Shown: positions 21,101 to 30,981 of the stretch, one piece after another
Layout of the letters: each line of letters opens with the position of its first letter
Numbering within the stretch: the first letter of the stretch is position 1
NCBI GenBank assembly: GCA_963971425.1
Contig: OZ020515.1
Coordinates: 13,098,291 to 13,162,290, forward strand
Direction: 5' to 3'
Source: Bryoerythrophyllum caledonicum
Lineage: Eukaryota > Streptophyta > Bryopsida > Pottiales > Pottiaceae
DNA length: 64,000 nt
Position numbers and translations under genes: made by a program
Notes under the pieces: generated by a model
What the model saw: the letters and a program-made list of their open reading frames with translations, nothing else
Told to the model about the DNA's origin: nothing
Databases searched by the model: none

Positions 21101-22243
21101 CTCAAGCAATCTCCACGTGCTTGGTATGAGAACTTCCATGCATTCTTCACAAGGGAGGGCTTCACAAGGAGCATGGCTGACCATTCATTGTACATCAAGC
21201 AAACAACGGACTACTTCATGGCGGTGGTCATCTACGTGGACGACGTGATCTTATTGGTAAGTGGCATGTTGATGATGAGGAAGTTGAAGGGAAGCCTTGA
21301 AGAGGAGTATGACATGAGTGATCTAGGTGAGTTGCATTTCTTCTTGGGAGTTCACATTGAGAGGGATAGGGCAGCCCTCACCATCACCATGCACCAACGG
21401 AGCTACATCGAGGGTGTGCTCCAACGCTTTGGCATGGAGGATTGCAAGCCCATTGGCACACCTTTGGATGCAAAGGCGCCATTGGTGAAGCTTGGCGATG
21501 AAGAGTTTCAAGAGCATGAGGAAGGTATGTTGGATATCCCCTACAAGGAGAGTGTGGGTTGTCTAATGTATGCAATGGTAGCCACAAGGGCTGACCTTGC
21601 ATTTGCGGTAAGCGTGGTGTCTCAATTCATGTCCAAGCCCGGTTTTATGCATTGGGCAGCGGTGAAGAGGATCATGAGGTACTTGAAGGGCACCATGGAG
21701 ATGAAATTGACTCTTGGAGGCAAAGACATCAACCTTCAAGGATATTGCGATGCGGATTGGGGAGGCGATGCAAGCACAAGGAAGTCCACGACGGGCTACG
21801 TCTTCTTCCTTGGAGTGGGCGCCATATCGTGGAATAGCAAGCGCCAACCAACGGTGGCTCTATCCACCACGGAAGCGGAGTATATGGCGGCAAGCCAATC
21901 CGCCAAGGAGGCCATTTGGCTAAGGCAATTGATGGCTGATGTAGGGTGTGTGCAATGGGAGGCAACCACCATCATGTGCGACAACCAAGGTTGCATTGCA
22001 CTCGCGAAGAACCCCAAGCACCACTCACGAACGAAGCACATAGATGTGCAACACCATTTCATTCGAGAGAAGATTGAAGATGAGGTAATTGAGTTGCGGT
22101 ATTGCCCCACGGAGCACATGGTGGCTGATGTGCTCACGAAGGCACTTGGAAGAGAGCGACATGTGATGTTGAGCAAGGCGATGCGCTTAGAGTCCAAGGA
22201 CACCTCGCTAAGTGGGAGTGTTGAGTATAGAGTGCTTAACTAG
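18125..22243 (+). CDS. Ty1/copia Gag-Pol polyprotein
   Basis: One intact ORF encodes the full retrotransposition machinery. Numbered from the in-frame ATG at 18101 (1380 aa): UBN2-like Gag (about 15-225), CCHC zinc knuckle CYKCGKPGHIARNC (about 233), aspartic protease WIVDSGATQH (about 281), the integrase HHCC region WHRRMGHL (about 422) and integrase core with HSDVCGP, RSDNGGEYTG and PQQNGVAERANRT (about 485-590). Then reverse transcriptase with QMDVKTAFLNGELEEDVY (about 957) and active site YVDDVILL (about 1045), and RNase H with GYCDADWGGD (about 1213) and HSRTKHIDVQHHFIREKI. Domain order PR-INT-RT-RH defines copia. I prefer the second ATG, 18125 (MASSEGEGLRLV), because Gag homology starts there. 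The stop lies 25 nt inside the 3' LTR. Confidence 0.95.
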   Translation: MASSEGEGLRLVDKFNGDNFSLWKFKMEMILSAKDLWDIVDQTELPPPPTADEKDKKDYERRCKRAFAVIATNLVDKEMAHIKACKGPAEAWTTLCNIHETKSLSNILFLRRKFFTVKMEEGGDMLDHINKVKSLADQLTCLDVPVKDEDVVMTLLESLPPSYEHLITALETRPVKELTVEFITARLMHEVSKRKEREPQGEDAAMISRQDKKGSSSTRQEARTCYKCGKPGHIARNCWSNKEVANNARDEVTHNDFVFVANGGATNTSINNWIVDSGATQHMTPHKHAFDTYEPISGRNVFMGDNGVVEVVGKGSIVVESNVEGQRRRIVVHDVLHVPKLHANLLSVSKLVSRGLVVQFNTKGCAVRSCEGNLIATSSMEANLYRLELKVVSGADVGCLAHSSANGPLMELWHRRMGHLNAKGAKALQGMANGMDLGKAPSNVVPFACEGCIEGKLARQPFPTDGAERATKVLELVHSDVCGPMKTTSFGGARYFLTFIDDFSRKVWVYVLKCKSEVLPRFKEWKSLVEKQSEHKVKVLRSDNGGEYTGKAFDEFLRKHGIVRNTSAPYTPQQNGVAERANRTIVEMARSMLYAQELGREFWAEAVCTAVYTRNRCPSRALQGVTPEEAWSGKRPTISHMRVFGCVAYAKVPDERRTKLDAKAIKCLFLGYCEGTKAYRLICMATKKIIKSPDVEFFEDKESLKEHPSGSVDEGPALEVDGSFKSDDDEEFEEEAKPLVVQPALCGPSESFVEGGEGTIDEEVEGQPKHGGQSAPILRARTRRIAREAPPQPPPRKDDNDTTEASRYSRRVRKPLGEWWKNHILPPRDVERANVAAIAEPHTMSEAIHSQDASKWELAMQEEYHSLMANGTWELAPLPSNRKRVGCKWVFRTKRDANGDIVRYKARLVAKGFSQVEGVDFNETFAPVAKFSTIRCMLALGAAMDLEIHQMDVKTAFLNGELEEDVYMDQPPGFVQEGQAHLVCKLKKSLYGLKQSPRAWYENFHAFFTREGFTRSMADHSLYIKQTTDYFMAVVIYVDDVILLVSGMLMMRKLKGSLEEEYDMSDLGELHFFLGVHIERDRAALTITMHQRSYIEGVLQRFGMEDCKPIGTPLDAKAPLVKLGDEEFQEHEEGMLDIPYKESVGCLMYAMVATRADLAFAVSVVSQFMSKPGFMHWAAVKRIMRYLKGTMEMKLTLGGKDINLQGYCDADWGGDASTRKSTTGYVFFLGVGAISWNSKRQPTVALSTTEAEYMAASQSAKEAIWLRQLMADVGCVQWEATTIMCDNQGCIALAKNPKHHSRTKHIDVQHHFIREKIEDEVIELRYCPTEHMVADVLTKALGRERHVMLSKAMRLESKDTSLSGSVEYRVLN
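22206..22218 (+). promoter_or_regulatory. Copia polypurine tract
   Basis: Purine-rich run ending AAGTGGGAG directly before the 3' LTR, within the polyprotein ORF. It is the expected plus-strand primer site. Confidence 0.7.
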
Positions 22244-22453
22244 TATAGAAAGGTAGGACCAGCCCTACCTTAGAAGATAAGAAGTAGAAAAGGGTAGCTT
22301 GGTGTCATTGTCCCATAAGGATTACAATCAAGGGCTGATGTATTCCATTGATAAGAAGAGCATGGGAAGTGGGAGAATTCACCTCTCTCATTGCAAGCTT
22401 TACCACCAATTTGTTCATTCTTCATTGTCTTCCTTTCATTTCATTCTTCAATA
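22219..22453 (+). repeat. Copia 3' LTR
   Basis: Same 235 bp as 17305-17539 with one difference seen (T at 22410). The polyprotein stop codon (22241-22243) falls inside it. Confidence 0.92.
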
Positions 22454-22458
22454 AAAGG
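22454..22458. repeat. Copia target-site duplication, right
   Basis: AAAGG, as at 17300-17304; B then continues with TAGCCTAGTCACC, matched in repeat A at about 14850. Confidence 0.85.
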
Positions 22459-22699
22459 TAGCCTAGTCACCAGCGGATTACCGGTAGACTGGTAAACTGG
22501 AAGACTCCCGGTCCGGCGGTCCCGGGACCGGTGAACCTTTTCCTAACAAAAATAAGTAGCCGGAGAAACCACTCAAGTGGTAGTGACCGGGTGCGCAATG
22601 GGACCCCATCGGCATCACTACTCTCACCCTAGTGTGTAATTCTAGCAACTTAAAACAACATCTCACCAACCGGTGAGGTAAACCAACACATAACATATG

Positions 22700-24522
22700 A
22701 CGAAGACTTAACTGGAAGACTCTTCTGATTGAGACATAAAGGGATTGTCACTACGTCTGGAAGTATCAACATGGTCAAGAGAATTCCCCGGGGGGTCGGA
22801 TGTCTCAACCGGGAGGTCTACCGGTGGATTGGGATTATCCACCGGGAGGTCTACCGGTGGATTGGGATTATCCACCGGGAGGTCTACCGGTGGATTGGGA
22901 CTATCCACCGGGAGGATAACCGGTGGAGTGGCGGTATCCAATGGAAGGTTGGGTGTATCTATAGATACACGTGAAGTCTCCTTAAGTTCAATCAATATGG
23001 CCATAGAAGATTCCACCAAGGACTCCGGGGTTGAGAAAGGGAGGTCTACCGGTTCCTTCCCAATAGGAGTTACCGGGAGGTTTCTTTTTCTCTCATAGAC
23101 CTTCACACCCACTCCTTGGACGGTGGGGAATCCACCCTACTGACTGGTGTTTGAGTGGGTGGACCATCCTCTTCCGAAGAAGAAGATTTGGTGTGGACCA
23201 ATCTCCTCTTCTTCCGGGGTGAACCCCGGTCTTGCAACGGTGTGGTGGCACTTGGCCGCTTGGCAAGCTTCTTGGTCAATGATAGGATAGCCTGTTGGGA
23301 CTGCGTCTTCGAGTCTCGGATCTCCTTCTGAGCGGCTCGGAGATCTTTCTTCATCTTGGTCACTAGTTCTAGCTTCTCCCGGGCTGCCGGTAAGATCTCC
23401 CGGTTGTCCTCCACTTCAAAGATCCTCCGAAGCGCCCTTTTGAAACTCTTTGCCTCCTTTACTTCCATCTCCATTTCTTAGATCTCCCGGGTCACCTCCC
23501 GGGAGAACTTGGAGATGTTCTCCACGAGAGTGAGTTGCTTGGATGTCCCGGGTGGTTGTGGTGGCCTCTCCCGGTGAGACCGGGAGGTCCTCTCTTTCCT
23601 TGGAATTGCTTGAGATGAAGAGGCTTCCCGGGGAGTCCCCGAGAAAGTTGATCGCGACTCCGGTTGCGAAGGATCTCCGGGAGTCACCGGTAACACCAAC
23701 CGGGTCTCCGGTTGCTAAGGAGAGCCCCGGGGAGGATGATCTAGAGGACCCATCGCATCTCTCCACATCTTCTGCTCGTCCGGGTCCAGACAACGGTGGT
23801 GCTCATATAGATGCATGAGATAGGAGGTCAAAAAAGTCTTGGAGCCTGCACGTTGTCGAACCACCCGGATTTGAGGCAAGATTGCCTCTACCAACAAGGA
23901 CCCCCAATCCGGGGAGGATTCTTCAAAAAAAGCCTTGATGTAGGTAGTGGCGAACCGGGCCGTGACCTTTTCACAACGGTTAGGATGGAGGATTGGGTTT
24001 AGAATCTCAACCGCTCTCCTCAACCGGTGATTCGTGAAGTGGTCGCTCCGGTAGCATTCTGAAGAGTTGTAGGGTTGCGATACGTGTTCCTCTAACAACC
24101 CCCGGTTGACTGCAGCTGACCACTCGCTCTCTTGACAAAGAGAGTACACTTCACGCCACACGTCCACAGTCCAAGACCGGTGATTAGCCCGGTAGGCTCC
24201 CTGGGAGTTCCCGGGAGGTTGCAACTTCGACACCGCATGTCCCTTCTGGAATACTCATGGCTTCCCGTAAAGTCCCCGGCACCCCATCCGGATGAGGTCT
24301 TCCTCCAACTGTATGCCCTTCGGAGTCCCCTCCCACTTATTTGGATCTATCTTCGAAAGGGTAATCGACACCGGTAGAGCCATGTTGTCCGGGGTGCACG
24401 AAATCTTCAATGTGCCTTTGTTGTTGCACCCGCAATTTCCTTCCTTTGTCTCTTTTATCTTCTCGCTTCGGCCACAAATCTCCTCCACTTCCGCAAACCC
24501 TAGAATCTCCACCAAACCCTAG
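22700..24522 (-). pseudogene. Minus-strand repeat gene, copy B (fullest copy), function unknown
   Basis: Reading from about 24515 downwards, one frame covers the first 450 codons, broken by TGA at 24255, TAG at 23715 and TAA at 23478. A one-base deletion near 23110 moves the last 135 codons to another frame (copy A is continuous there). The N-terminal half is globular (WTVDVWREVYSLCQE, HRLRRAVEILNPILHPNRC, SKTFLTSYLMHLYEHH). A Ser/Pro-rich linker follows, then a charged helical segment (KELVTKMKKDLRAAQKEIRD-like, probably coiled coil) with a basic KKRR, then a Pro/Val/Asp repeat tail. The plan (helical domain, linker, coiled coil) resembles the extra ORF at 61648 and the additional ORFs of plant gypsy elements. 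A DNA-binding or Gag-like role is only a guess. Confidence 0.6.
22795..22922. repeat. 33-bp tandem repeat in the copy-B gene
   Basis: About four units of CCGGGAGGTCTACCGGTGGA plus a TTGGGATTATCCA part. On the minus strand each unit encodes an 11-residue repeat of the NPPVDLPVD type. Units are nearly identical, so array length is probably variable. Confidence 0.85.
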
Positions 24523-25449
24523 CTCGCGCACCTCTTTCACCAAACCCTAGCTTGCGCACCTCTTCCACCAAACCCTAGCGCGCGCTACCTCTTCTTCAAA
24601 CCTCTTGCGCTACCTCCTCTTGAAACCCTAGTTGTAACTCCTTGTTGCACCACCTCTTTGACTACTACTTCAAACCCCAACTCCAAACAAAGACTAAATA
24701 GAGAGAGAGGGAGAACCTAAGAGAGAGAGAGAACTAGATAGGGAGATAGAGGAGAAAATTTGAAGGGGAAAGACAAGATTTTAGAGAAGGAGGGAGAGAG
24801 AGGAGAGTTCCTGGAAGAGAAAATAGTTTCTGAAGAGAAGGGAAATTTTGGGGAGAGAGGAGGTCGGCCAAGATGGCTGGAGATACCCGGGCTGCTGCCC
24901 GGATGATACCCGGGCACCCGGGTATCAGCCCACATCCGGGTTGGTACCCGAGCTAGTTCATACCCGGGTTGATACCCGGGTATGTATTTTTTTATTTTAT
25001 TTTATTTTTTTTGGAATCTTTTTCTTTTCTTTTTCTTTTTCTTTTATCTTTTTCTTTTTTGTCTTTTCTTTTCTTTTCTCTACAACTACTACTAATTCAA
25101 ACAAGAATTAGTATCTAGAACTCAACTACTTCTAATTATCTTCTAAATTCAACTAGTTAATTTAGATTTAAGTGGTGATTTTAGACTCACGTCCCGGGAT
25201 ATCTCCCGGGACTCTTTTGAAATTGTTTCCCGGGACTTAAATTAGTGATTTTAAGACCCGATTTTATCACCACTATAAACCTAATTAACTACTTAAGCAT
25301 TTCCCTAATTTCTCTATTCGCTATCTAATCTAGTTTCACACAATACTAACTATTTTTCTAGTTAACTAGTATTAAAAACACTATTTTAACTAAATTTTTT
25401 TTGTAGGGGCGACCAAGTGGGAGTTTTAGACTCCCACACCCACCTTGTT
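24523..25449 (-). promoter_or_regulatory. 5' region of the copy-B gene: telo-box repeats, purine tract, ACCCGGGT cluster
   Basis: Four AAACCCTAG motifs (24513-24640) lie just upstream of the minus-strand start; such telo boxes are frequent in plant 5' regions. A GA-rich block follows (24690-24860), then seven or so copies of a palindromic (A/G)CCCGGGT-type motif (24888-24985), a pyrimidine microsatellite (about 25000-25082), and more CCCGGGA motifs (25193-25235). Copy C shows the same plan. No gene is seen. Confidence 0.55.
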
Positions 25450-26020
25450 AAATTGCCCGGAGCTGTGGCACAAATGCTTCTTCCAACAAAAATCCCCAGT
25501 CCAAGAAGAAATCCTCAAAGAATGCCAGTATGCAGGTTGTGGCCAACCGCGCTGTGATTATTTCACGTCGATTGAGGTGGAAGATTGGATTTAAAAACTC
25601 AACCACCCTCTTCAATCAATTGTTCGTGAATTGGTTACTCCGATAGCACTCCGATACGTCGTAAGAGCTTGATAGGTGCTTATCCAGCAACTCCCGGTTG
25701 ACCCTAGGCGTCCATCCCTCCTCTTCTAAAAAAGACTACACATTATGCCATACTTCTCTGGTCCATGTCGGAGGACTAGCTTGGTAGACTCCCCGGTTTG
25801 TCCCGGGATGTAGCAACTCCACAGCTGCATATCCCTTTCAGAAGACCCAAGGTTTCTCGTATAATCCCATGCAATCCATCCGGGTGAGGTCTTCCTCCAA
25901 ATGTCCTGCTTTTTCAGTCCCTTCACACTTGTTGGGATCAATTTTGGAAAGCTTTAGTGTCACTGGTGGAATAAAGTTGTCCGGAATGGACTAACTCCGA
26001 GATGTGCCTGTACTTCGACC
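25450..26020 (-). pseudogene. Minus-strand repeat gene, copy C (5' part)
   Basis: Homologous to 23870-24420 of copy B: for example LLEEAFVPQLRAI here against LLVEAILPQIRVV, and EKPWVF here where B has a stop in place of the Trp. Several stops and frameshifts interrupt it. Together with 15085-16107 it would make up one original gene. Confidence 0.6.
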
Positions 26021-26730
26021 AATCATCCTACCAACTTATCACAATTTCCGGTCCGGCCCGAAAAACACAAGTACACCGAGCAATCGGTGTATTTTTCTCT
26101 GAAACACTCTTCTAGATTAATGTGGATGTAGGCATCTCACATATCTAGAAACACAACTAAACGAAACAAAATAACAATTAACCACTTCAAGCAAAAAAGA
26201 TGACTATGCTAGAAGAAGAAGAATTTTTTAAGGGGGTTTTCCGGGAGACTGAAGAGATTAGGAAAAAGACAGAAAATTTAGGCAAGACTAGGAAAAGGGG
26301 AAGGATAGGGAGAACACAAAAAGAGACTTGCTACAAGGCCGGGACAATGGAAAATAAATAATGGAACAAAGAATAGACGCACAAGTAACAAGGATTCAAG
26401 ATTCTAGGATGCATAAGGTTCAAGTAGAGTCTATCAGGAGACTTTCTCTAGACCGAAAAGAAAGCAACCGGAATTCACCCTAGAGAAAGGAAAATGAGAA
26501 GAGATCTTATAAACGAGGAAGTTGTACAAACAAGAAAAACCCATTAATTGACAAGAATCACCTTGTTCACAATTCTTGCCACCTCCTTGTTGCACCCGCA
26601 ACCTCCTTGCAATTGTGGTTTAGTCTATGAATCTTCTCGCCGCAATTGTGAACCTCCTTGCACCGCCTCCATGCCTAGTGATTGCTACCTCCGTTGTGTC
26701 TAAAATCCCTTCCGCCTCAATCTTCCACAA
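26021..26730. other. Upstream part of repeat C without a gene
   Basis: AT-rich and A-rich sequence upstream of the copy-C gene. I see no ORF with family features. Confidence 0.4.
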
Positions 26731-27389
26731 ACCCTAGTTTGCAATTTCAAACCCTAGTTTGCAATTTCGAACCCTAGGTTGCAAATTCAAACCCTAGGTG
26801 GCTTCAACTCTCCTTTAGCCTTCCTCCACAAAACCTCCTCTTCGTGATGACCATCTTCGTCCTCTTGATCTCCTCCTTCTTCTCTACTTTCTTGCCCTCC
26901 ACCTTCTTCTTCTCCTCTTCTTCCTTGCCCTCCACCTGCTTCTTTTCCTCTCGTTCCAATACTCTCCTCCTTCTCAGTGCTATTGCTCGTCTCGCTGGTA
27001 TTATTCTCCTTCTTCGATGTACTCAAACAGTATGTATCCCCTCCTCGGGTACTCGGGCAGTACCCTTCCCCAAGTACTCAGGTTTACCTGGGTACTCTCA
27101 AATACTCCCTAGTTCTACCTTCCTCCAGGCTGGTACTCGTCCGTCAATAGATTCTATCAATAGATTCATCAATAGATCAAGTACCCGGGATGTTCCATTT
27201 CTTGTGTACTAAGTGGTGATCAAGTTTCCTCTATTTAGTTTTGTGGTGATTTGGGTTTTCTTCCCGGAGATTCTTCCTAGGCATTCTCTTTAAGTTTAAC
27301 TGGGCATAAAACTTGGTTGTTTAAGGCCCAATTTTATCACCATTATAACACTAATTAACTAGTTAAGCATTCTCCTACTTTCACCAGGG

Positions 27390-27660
27390 TTGTCAGGACG
27401 CTCGACGTCCCTGACGTCTGAACGTCAGGACGAAGGACGTCCTCCGGCCTGTCATGACGTCCGGTGACATAACCACTTTTGTCAATTTACCCGGGGGTAA
27501 ATTGCCGTCCGCAGTCCCGGCCGACCGCCAATTCCGTCCGCTTGGGCCGACGGCATGGCCGTCCGCTTCAGGCGACCGGCGTCCGTCGTCCGCGTGGCCG
27601 TCCGCCATGGCCGTCCGCCAATGCCGACCGCCGCGGCGGACGGCCTTCTCACGACAGCTC
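27390..27660. repeat. Left subterminal repeats of hAT-1
   Basis: GACGTC/GACGTCC motifs (27403-27460) are followed by many copies of GCCGTCCGC and CCGACCGCC. hAT transposases are known to bind short subterminal motifs near both ends. Confidence 0.7.
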
Positions 27661-27917
27661 CCCGTCCCCTATTAGATTGACAATGAATCATCTCCCAACG
27701 GTCAAAATCACCGTGAGTATAAAGAAACAGCACATGGAGCCTCACTTCACTTCTGAACTTTTGTTTCTCAAGAGCTTTCAGCTGCATTATGTATCTATTG
27801 CTTGGTAATCATCGAGTTCGGAAGTCTTGAATATCAGAGTTTCTTTTGGAACTCTTGATATTTCTTCCACATACTACCTATCACGTTTGTTCATTTCGCG
27901 ATACTACATCCATCAGA

Positions 27918-30900
27918 ATGGCTACCAAACCTTGATCTCTTTGGTATGTCGAAATCACTGAAGTACAAGGCGGGAAGACCGACTCCGTCCGATGCAATCT
28001 TTGTCACCTCATTTTTGCAAGAAGGCTAGAACGACAACTAAGTCATCTCGGGTACGAAGAAGTCCCTGGCAAGCGCAATAGCAGTGTTGGCCTCTGCACC
28101 AAATTGACACCGCGCGTATAGACTTTGTTTAAAAATTGTCGTGGCCACTACCCAAAACACAATGGAGAACTTTTCTCCGAACATTGCCTCACCCCACCGT
28201 TGAAATCTGCGCCTGCCTCAGGATATAGCACGCCCAAGTCCACCGGTGAAGATTTTTGTGTAGGGTCCACTCAAGTCCCCCTCGTGATTTTACCATCAAC
28301 CATGGTTGAACCAACCCCCACCTTCCACAACTTCACCGAACAAGGGAGTGTAGGTGCCACGTTCCCCAGATTGGTGAGGCAATCCGTGCTCAAAGAGGGC
28401 TTTCAAGAAGTGGAGCGGCGGGAGCTAGACAAAGTGTGGGCGAAGTTTTTCTACGAAGCAAACATGCCGTTTGCTATAGCACGGAATGCTGCATTCAAGG
28501 AAGCCGTGATGAAGACTGCCTCTTTCAAAAAACCATATGTCCCACCCTCTTACCATGACATTCGAACAAGGTTGTTGGGACAAGCGAAGGCTGATTTGGA
28601 AGCACAACTCAATAAAAGACTGTTCGAGAGTGTTCGGAAGTTTGGAGGAACTCTAGCCATAGATGGGTGGACATCTGTGACTAGTCGCCCTTTGTACAAT
28701 GCAATGCTCGTGTCTCCCGCTGGAGAGCTCTTCTTGGGAACTGTAGATACTACGGGCAATGAAAAGAACGTTGCGTACCTAGCATCCATCATGTTCAAGT
28801 TCATTGAACAAGTAGGCCCCCACAACATTGTTCAGGTGTGTACTGACAATGCTCCAGTCATGCTCAATGTCTTAGCATTGGTCGTCAAGAAATATCCACA
28901 CATATTCATTCAAGGATGTGCCGCGCATGCCATGGACTTATTGTTGGAGGACTGGGGGAAGGCTACGTGGGTAAAAGAAACTCTCGAGAAGGCCAAGTTC
29001 TTGGTTAAGTTTGTCAAGAATCGGCAAATGCCCCTCGCCCTGTTTCGTAAACACGAGGGGAAGTTTAGCCTATTGCTTCCCAGGCAAACAAGATTTGCAT
29101 GTAATTTCATAATGATAGATCGCCTGCTGAAGGTCAAGGAATCATTGGAGCAAACCGTCGTTGATCCTGAATGACGGGCATATGCCTCCAAGAAGTCACT
29201 CTCGGCTAGAGATAAAGTAGTCATTTCTCGAGCCATCGAAAGAGTGGTTCTAGATGAGCATTTCTGGGAGCGGTGCACGAACTTCCACGAGATGGTAGCC
29301 CCTGTAGTGTATGCGCTTCGGGTATTCGATGCCAAGGAACCTTGCATGCCCAAGGTTTTCCACATCCTTCGCGACCTCGAGAAGCATGTCCTAGCGTTGC
29401 GTGATGAACCATTCAGTCTCGATAGCGATTTAGCGTTCATTGCTGAGGACGAGTTCTACGCACGGAAACGGATGATGACCACGGATTTACATTCCGCCGG
29501 TGCACTGCTCAATCCTTATTTACTCCATGACGAAGAGTTGGCCGATGATCCGGATGTCATCACGGCATGCAAACGAGTACTACAAAAGCTATGTGATCCT
29601 AAGATTTACCCGGACGTAGTGAACGAGTTCCTCGCATTTCGAAACAAGGATGTACCATTCTATGACAAGTTGGATCCTAAGGACCAAAAATGTTCTCCGT
29701 ATGCTTGGTGGGATTTTGAAAGTGCTTGTGGAAAGCTCCTTGCACCAATTGCAAAGAGAATACTAGCACAGACAGTGTCATCTTCTTCTTGCGAACGCAA
29801 TTGGAGTAGCTATTCTTTCGTCCACGACAAGAAACGGAATCGGTTATTACCGGGAAGGGCTGATGACTTGGTCTTTGTGTATACGAACTCGAAGTTGCTT
29901 GCGAATGCAAAATTGACGGATGAGAAGAGGTGGTACGCGGAGAACTTGGATTTAGAGGATCCACAACCACGTGAGTCGGATGACCCGGACTACTCTGACG
30001 ATTCAAACACAGGTGCCCTTGCCGATTACAATGCAGAGCATCTAGACGATGACATCGACAGCAGCCCTTCTCAACGTATAGATCATACTCACGGCGCCCC
30101 AATCACCGAGTATGATTTTGTCGATGACGACACTCTTGCAGAGAAAGAAGATGACTTGGTGCCCATAGCGCGCTACTTGAATGGAGACGGCATGCTCAAT
30201 AGCAATAATATCCTTTGTCGTGGACCGGCTCCGCTTCCGGAAGACACAAAGGACAAGGGAGGAGAAGATTTATCATCCTCACGTGCAACGGCACTACACG
30301 GGCAAAAAATGCAAGGGTCCTTAGTGAAGAGTGTTGACGAAGGCGTCCACGGTCTCGCACTTGCGGACAACCGCGAGCAAACAACGAAAGAGCCATTCCT
30401 AGACGACACGGTTGTTCTCGGGGAGAAAACTATGGAAGGCGGGTACTTACGGCGGTATACGGAGCATCATTCACATTATGGAGAAGAAGGCATCCTCCTC
30501 TAAAGATCGACCGTCCTTGCAAGGTCGCGCGTCGCGGTCTCTATTTGCAACCCCTCTTGCAACGGTCACTACAACCAATCTGAAATCCTCCCACGGTTTG
30601 GTATCCCTTTCAAAACATGTGCGACCCCGAACGCCGCAACACCAATCCGATGGCCTACCTAGTGGTGGCGATGTACCTCTGTCTAAGCTCTTCATACATC
30701 ACCCCGAGGTTCAGGGAGGTTTAGGGTTACAACCTAGGCGGCCTACAAACGACACAAAGAAACGTAAAGCTTCCATGCATCCATTTCTTTGCACGCGACC
30801 TAGTAATCCCATTGATGTCATTGGAACTTGTAAGAGATTCAAAACCATTAAAACATTGTCGATCAAACGGAGAATCAAACAAGAACCCGCCACGGATAAT

Positions 30901-30981
30901 GAAGACGATCCTTCGGGATCTAGTGGAGCTGAAATCAAAGATGACAGCGATTACGAACTTCCTACTGATGTGAATGAGTAG
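27918..30981 (+). pseudogene. hAT transposase (BED finger, DUF659, hAT dimerisation), three stops and one frameshift
   Basis: One frame runs from ATG 27918 to 30503, interrupted by TGA 27933, TAG 28119 and TGA 29172; no indel until near 30480, after which the frame at 30412-30981 continues with a basic, Ser-rich tail. An N-terminal BED-type zinc finger (WYVEITE...VRCNLCHLIF...LSHLGY) lies at 27942-28040. The DUF659 RNase-H-like core includes LAIDGWTSVTSRPLYN (about 28660), VCTDNAPVMLN (about 28835) and GCAAHAMDLLLEDW (about 28917). The C-terminal dimerisation domain has SSSSCERNWSSYSFVHDKK and NRLLPGRADDLVFVYTN (about 29780-29890). The stop at 29172 replaces a Trp codon kept in hAT-2 (43810). 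The protein would cut and paste the element via its subterminal repeats; this copy cannot make it in full. Confidence 0.87.

Larger units (their letters stand above)
17305..22453 (+). mobile_element. Complete, young Ty1/copia retrotransposon
   Basis: A 5149-bp element with two 235-bp LTRs, a primer-binding site, one uninterrupted polyprotein ORF, a purine tract and a 5-bp target duplication. The LTRs differ at one position that I can see (C at 17496, T at 22410), which indicates a recent insertion. It sits in repeat B. Confidence 0.93.
16108..25449. mobile_element. Repeat B: second copy of the A/C element, nested inside it
   Basis: A2 ends and C begins at adjacent points of the same gene: A2 covers it up to the codons before SKTFL, and C starts with the counterpart of LLVEAILPQIRV. 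Everything between is a separate, more complete copy (B), plus the copia element inside it. Without copia, B is about 4.2 kb. It carries one minus-strand gene and no pol, so it looks non-autonomous. Exact ends and a target duplication could not be fixed by eye; 16108 and 25449 are estimates. B's right part ends in GTGGGAGTTTTAGACTCCCAC, a short inverted repeat. Confidence 0.6.
25450..27384. repeat. Repeat C: remainder of the A element after insertion of B
   Basis: It starts inside the minus-strand gene where A2 stopped and runs through the 5' region (AAACCCTAG motifs at 26735-26810, ACTCGGG/ACCCGGGA motifs at 27045-27195). Its end, ATTTTATCACCATTATAAC to TTAAGCATTCTCC (27330-27375), matches B at 25263-25305. 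It is then cut by the hAT-like element. Confidence 0.65.

Noticed and set aside
18230-22203. Many long antisense and shifted ORFs across the copia polyprotein
   Set aside because: They mirror the high-GC third positions of the real ORF and carry no motifs.
22795-22922. CRISPR-like direct repeats
   Set aside because: Units are contiguous with no spacers and lie in a coding frame; it is a tandem repeat in a plant-type element.
26787-27026. 79-aa minus-strand Glu/Gly-rich ORF
   Set aside because: Low-complexity translation of a pyrimidine-rich tract in the 5' region of repeat C.
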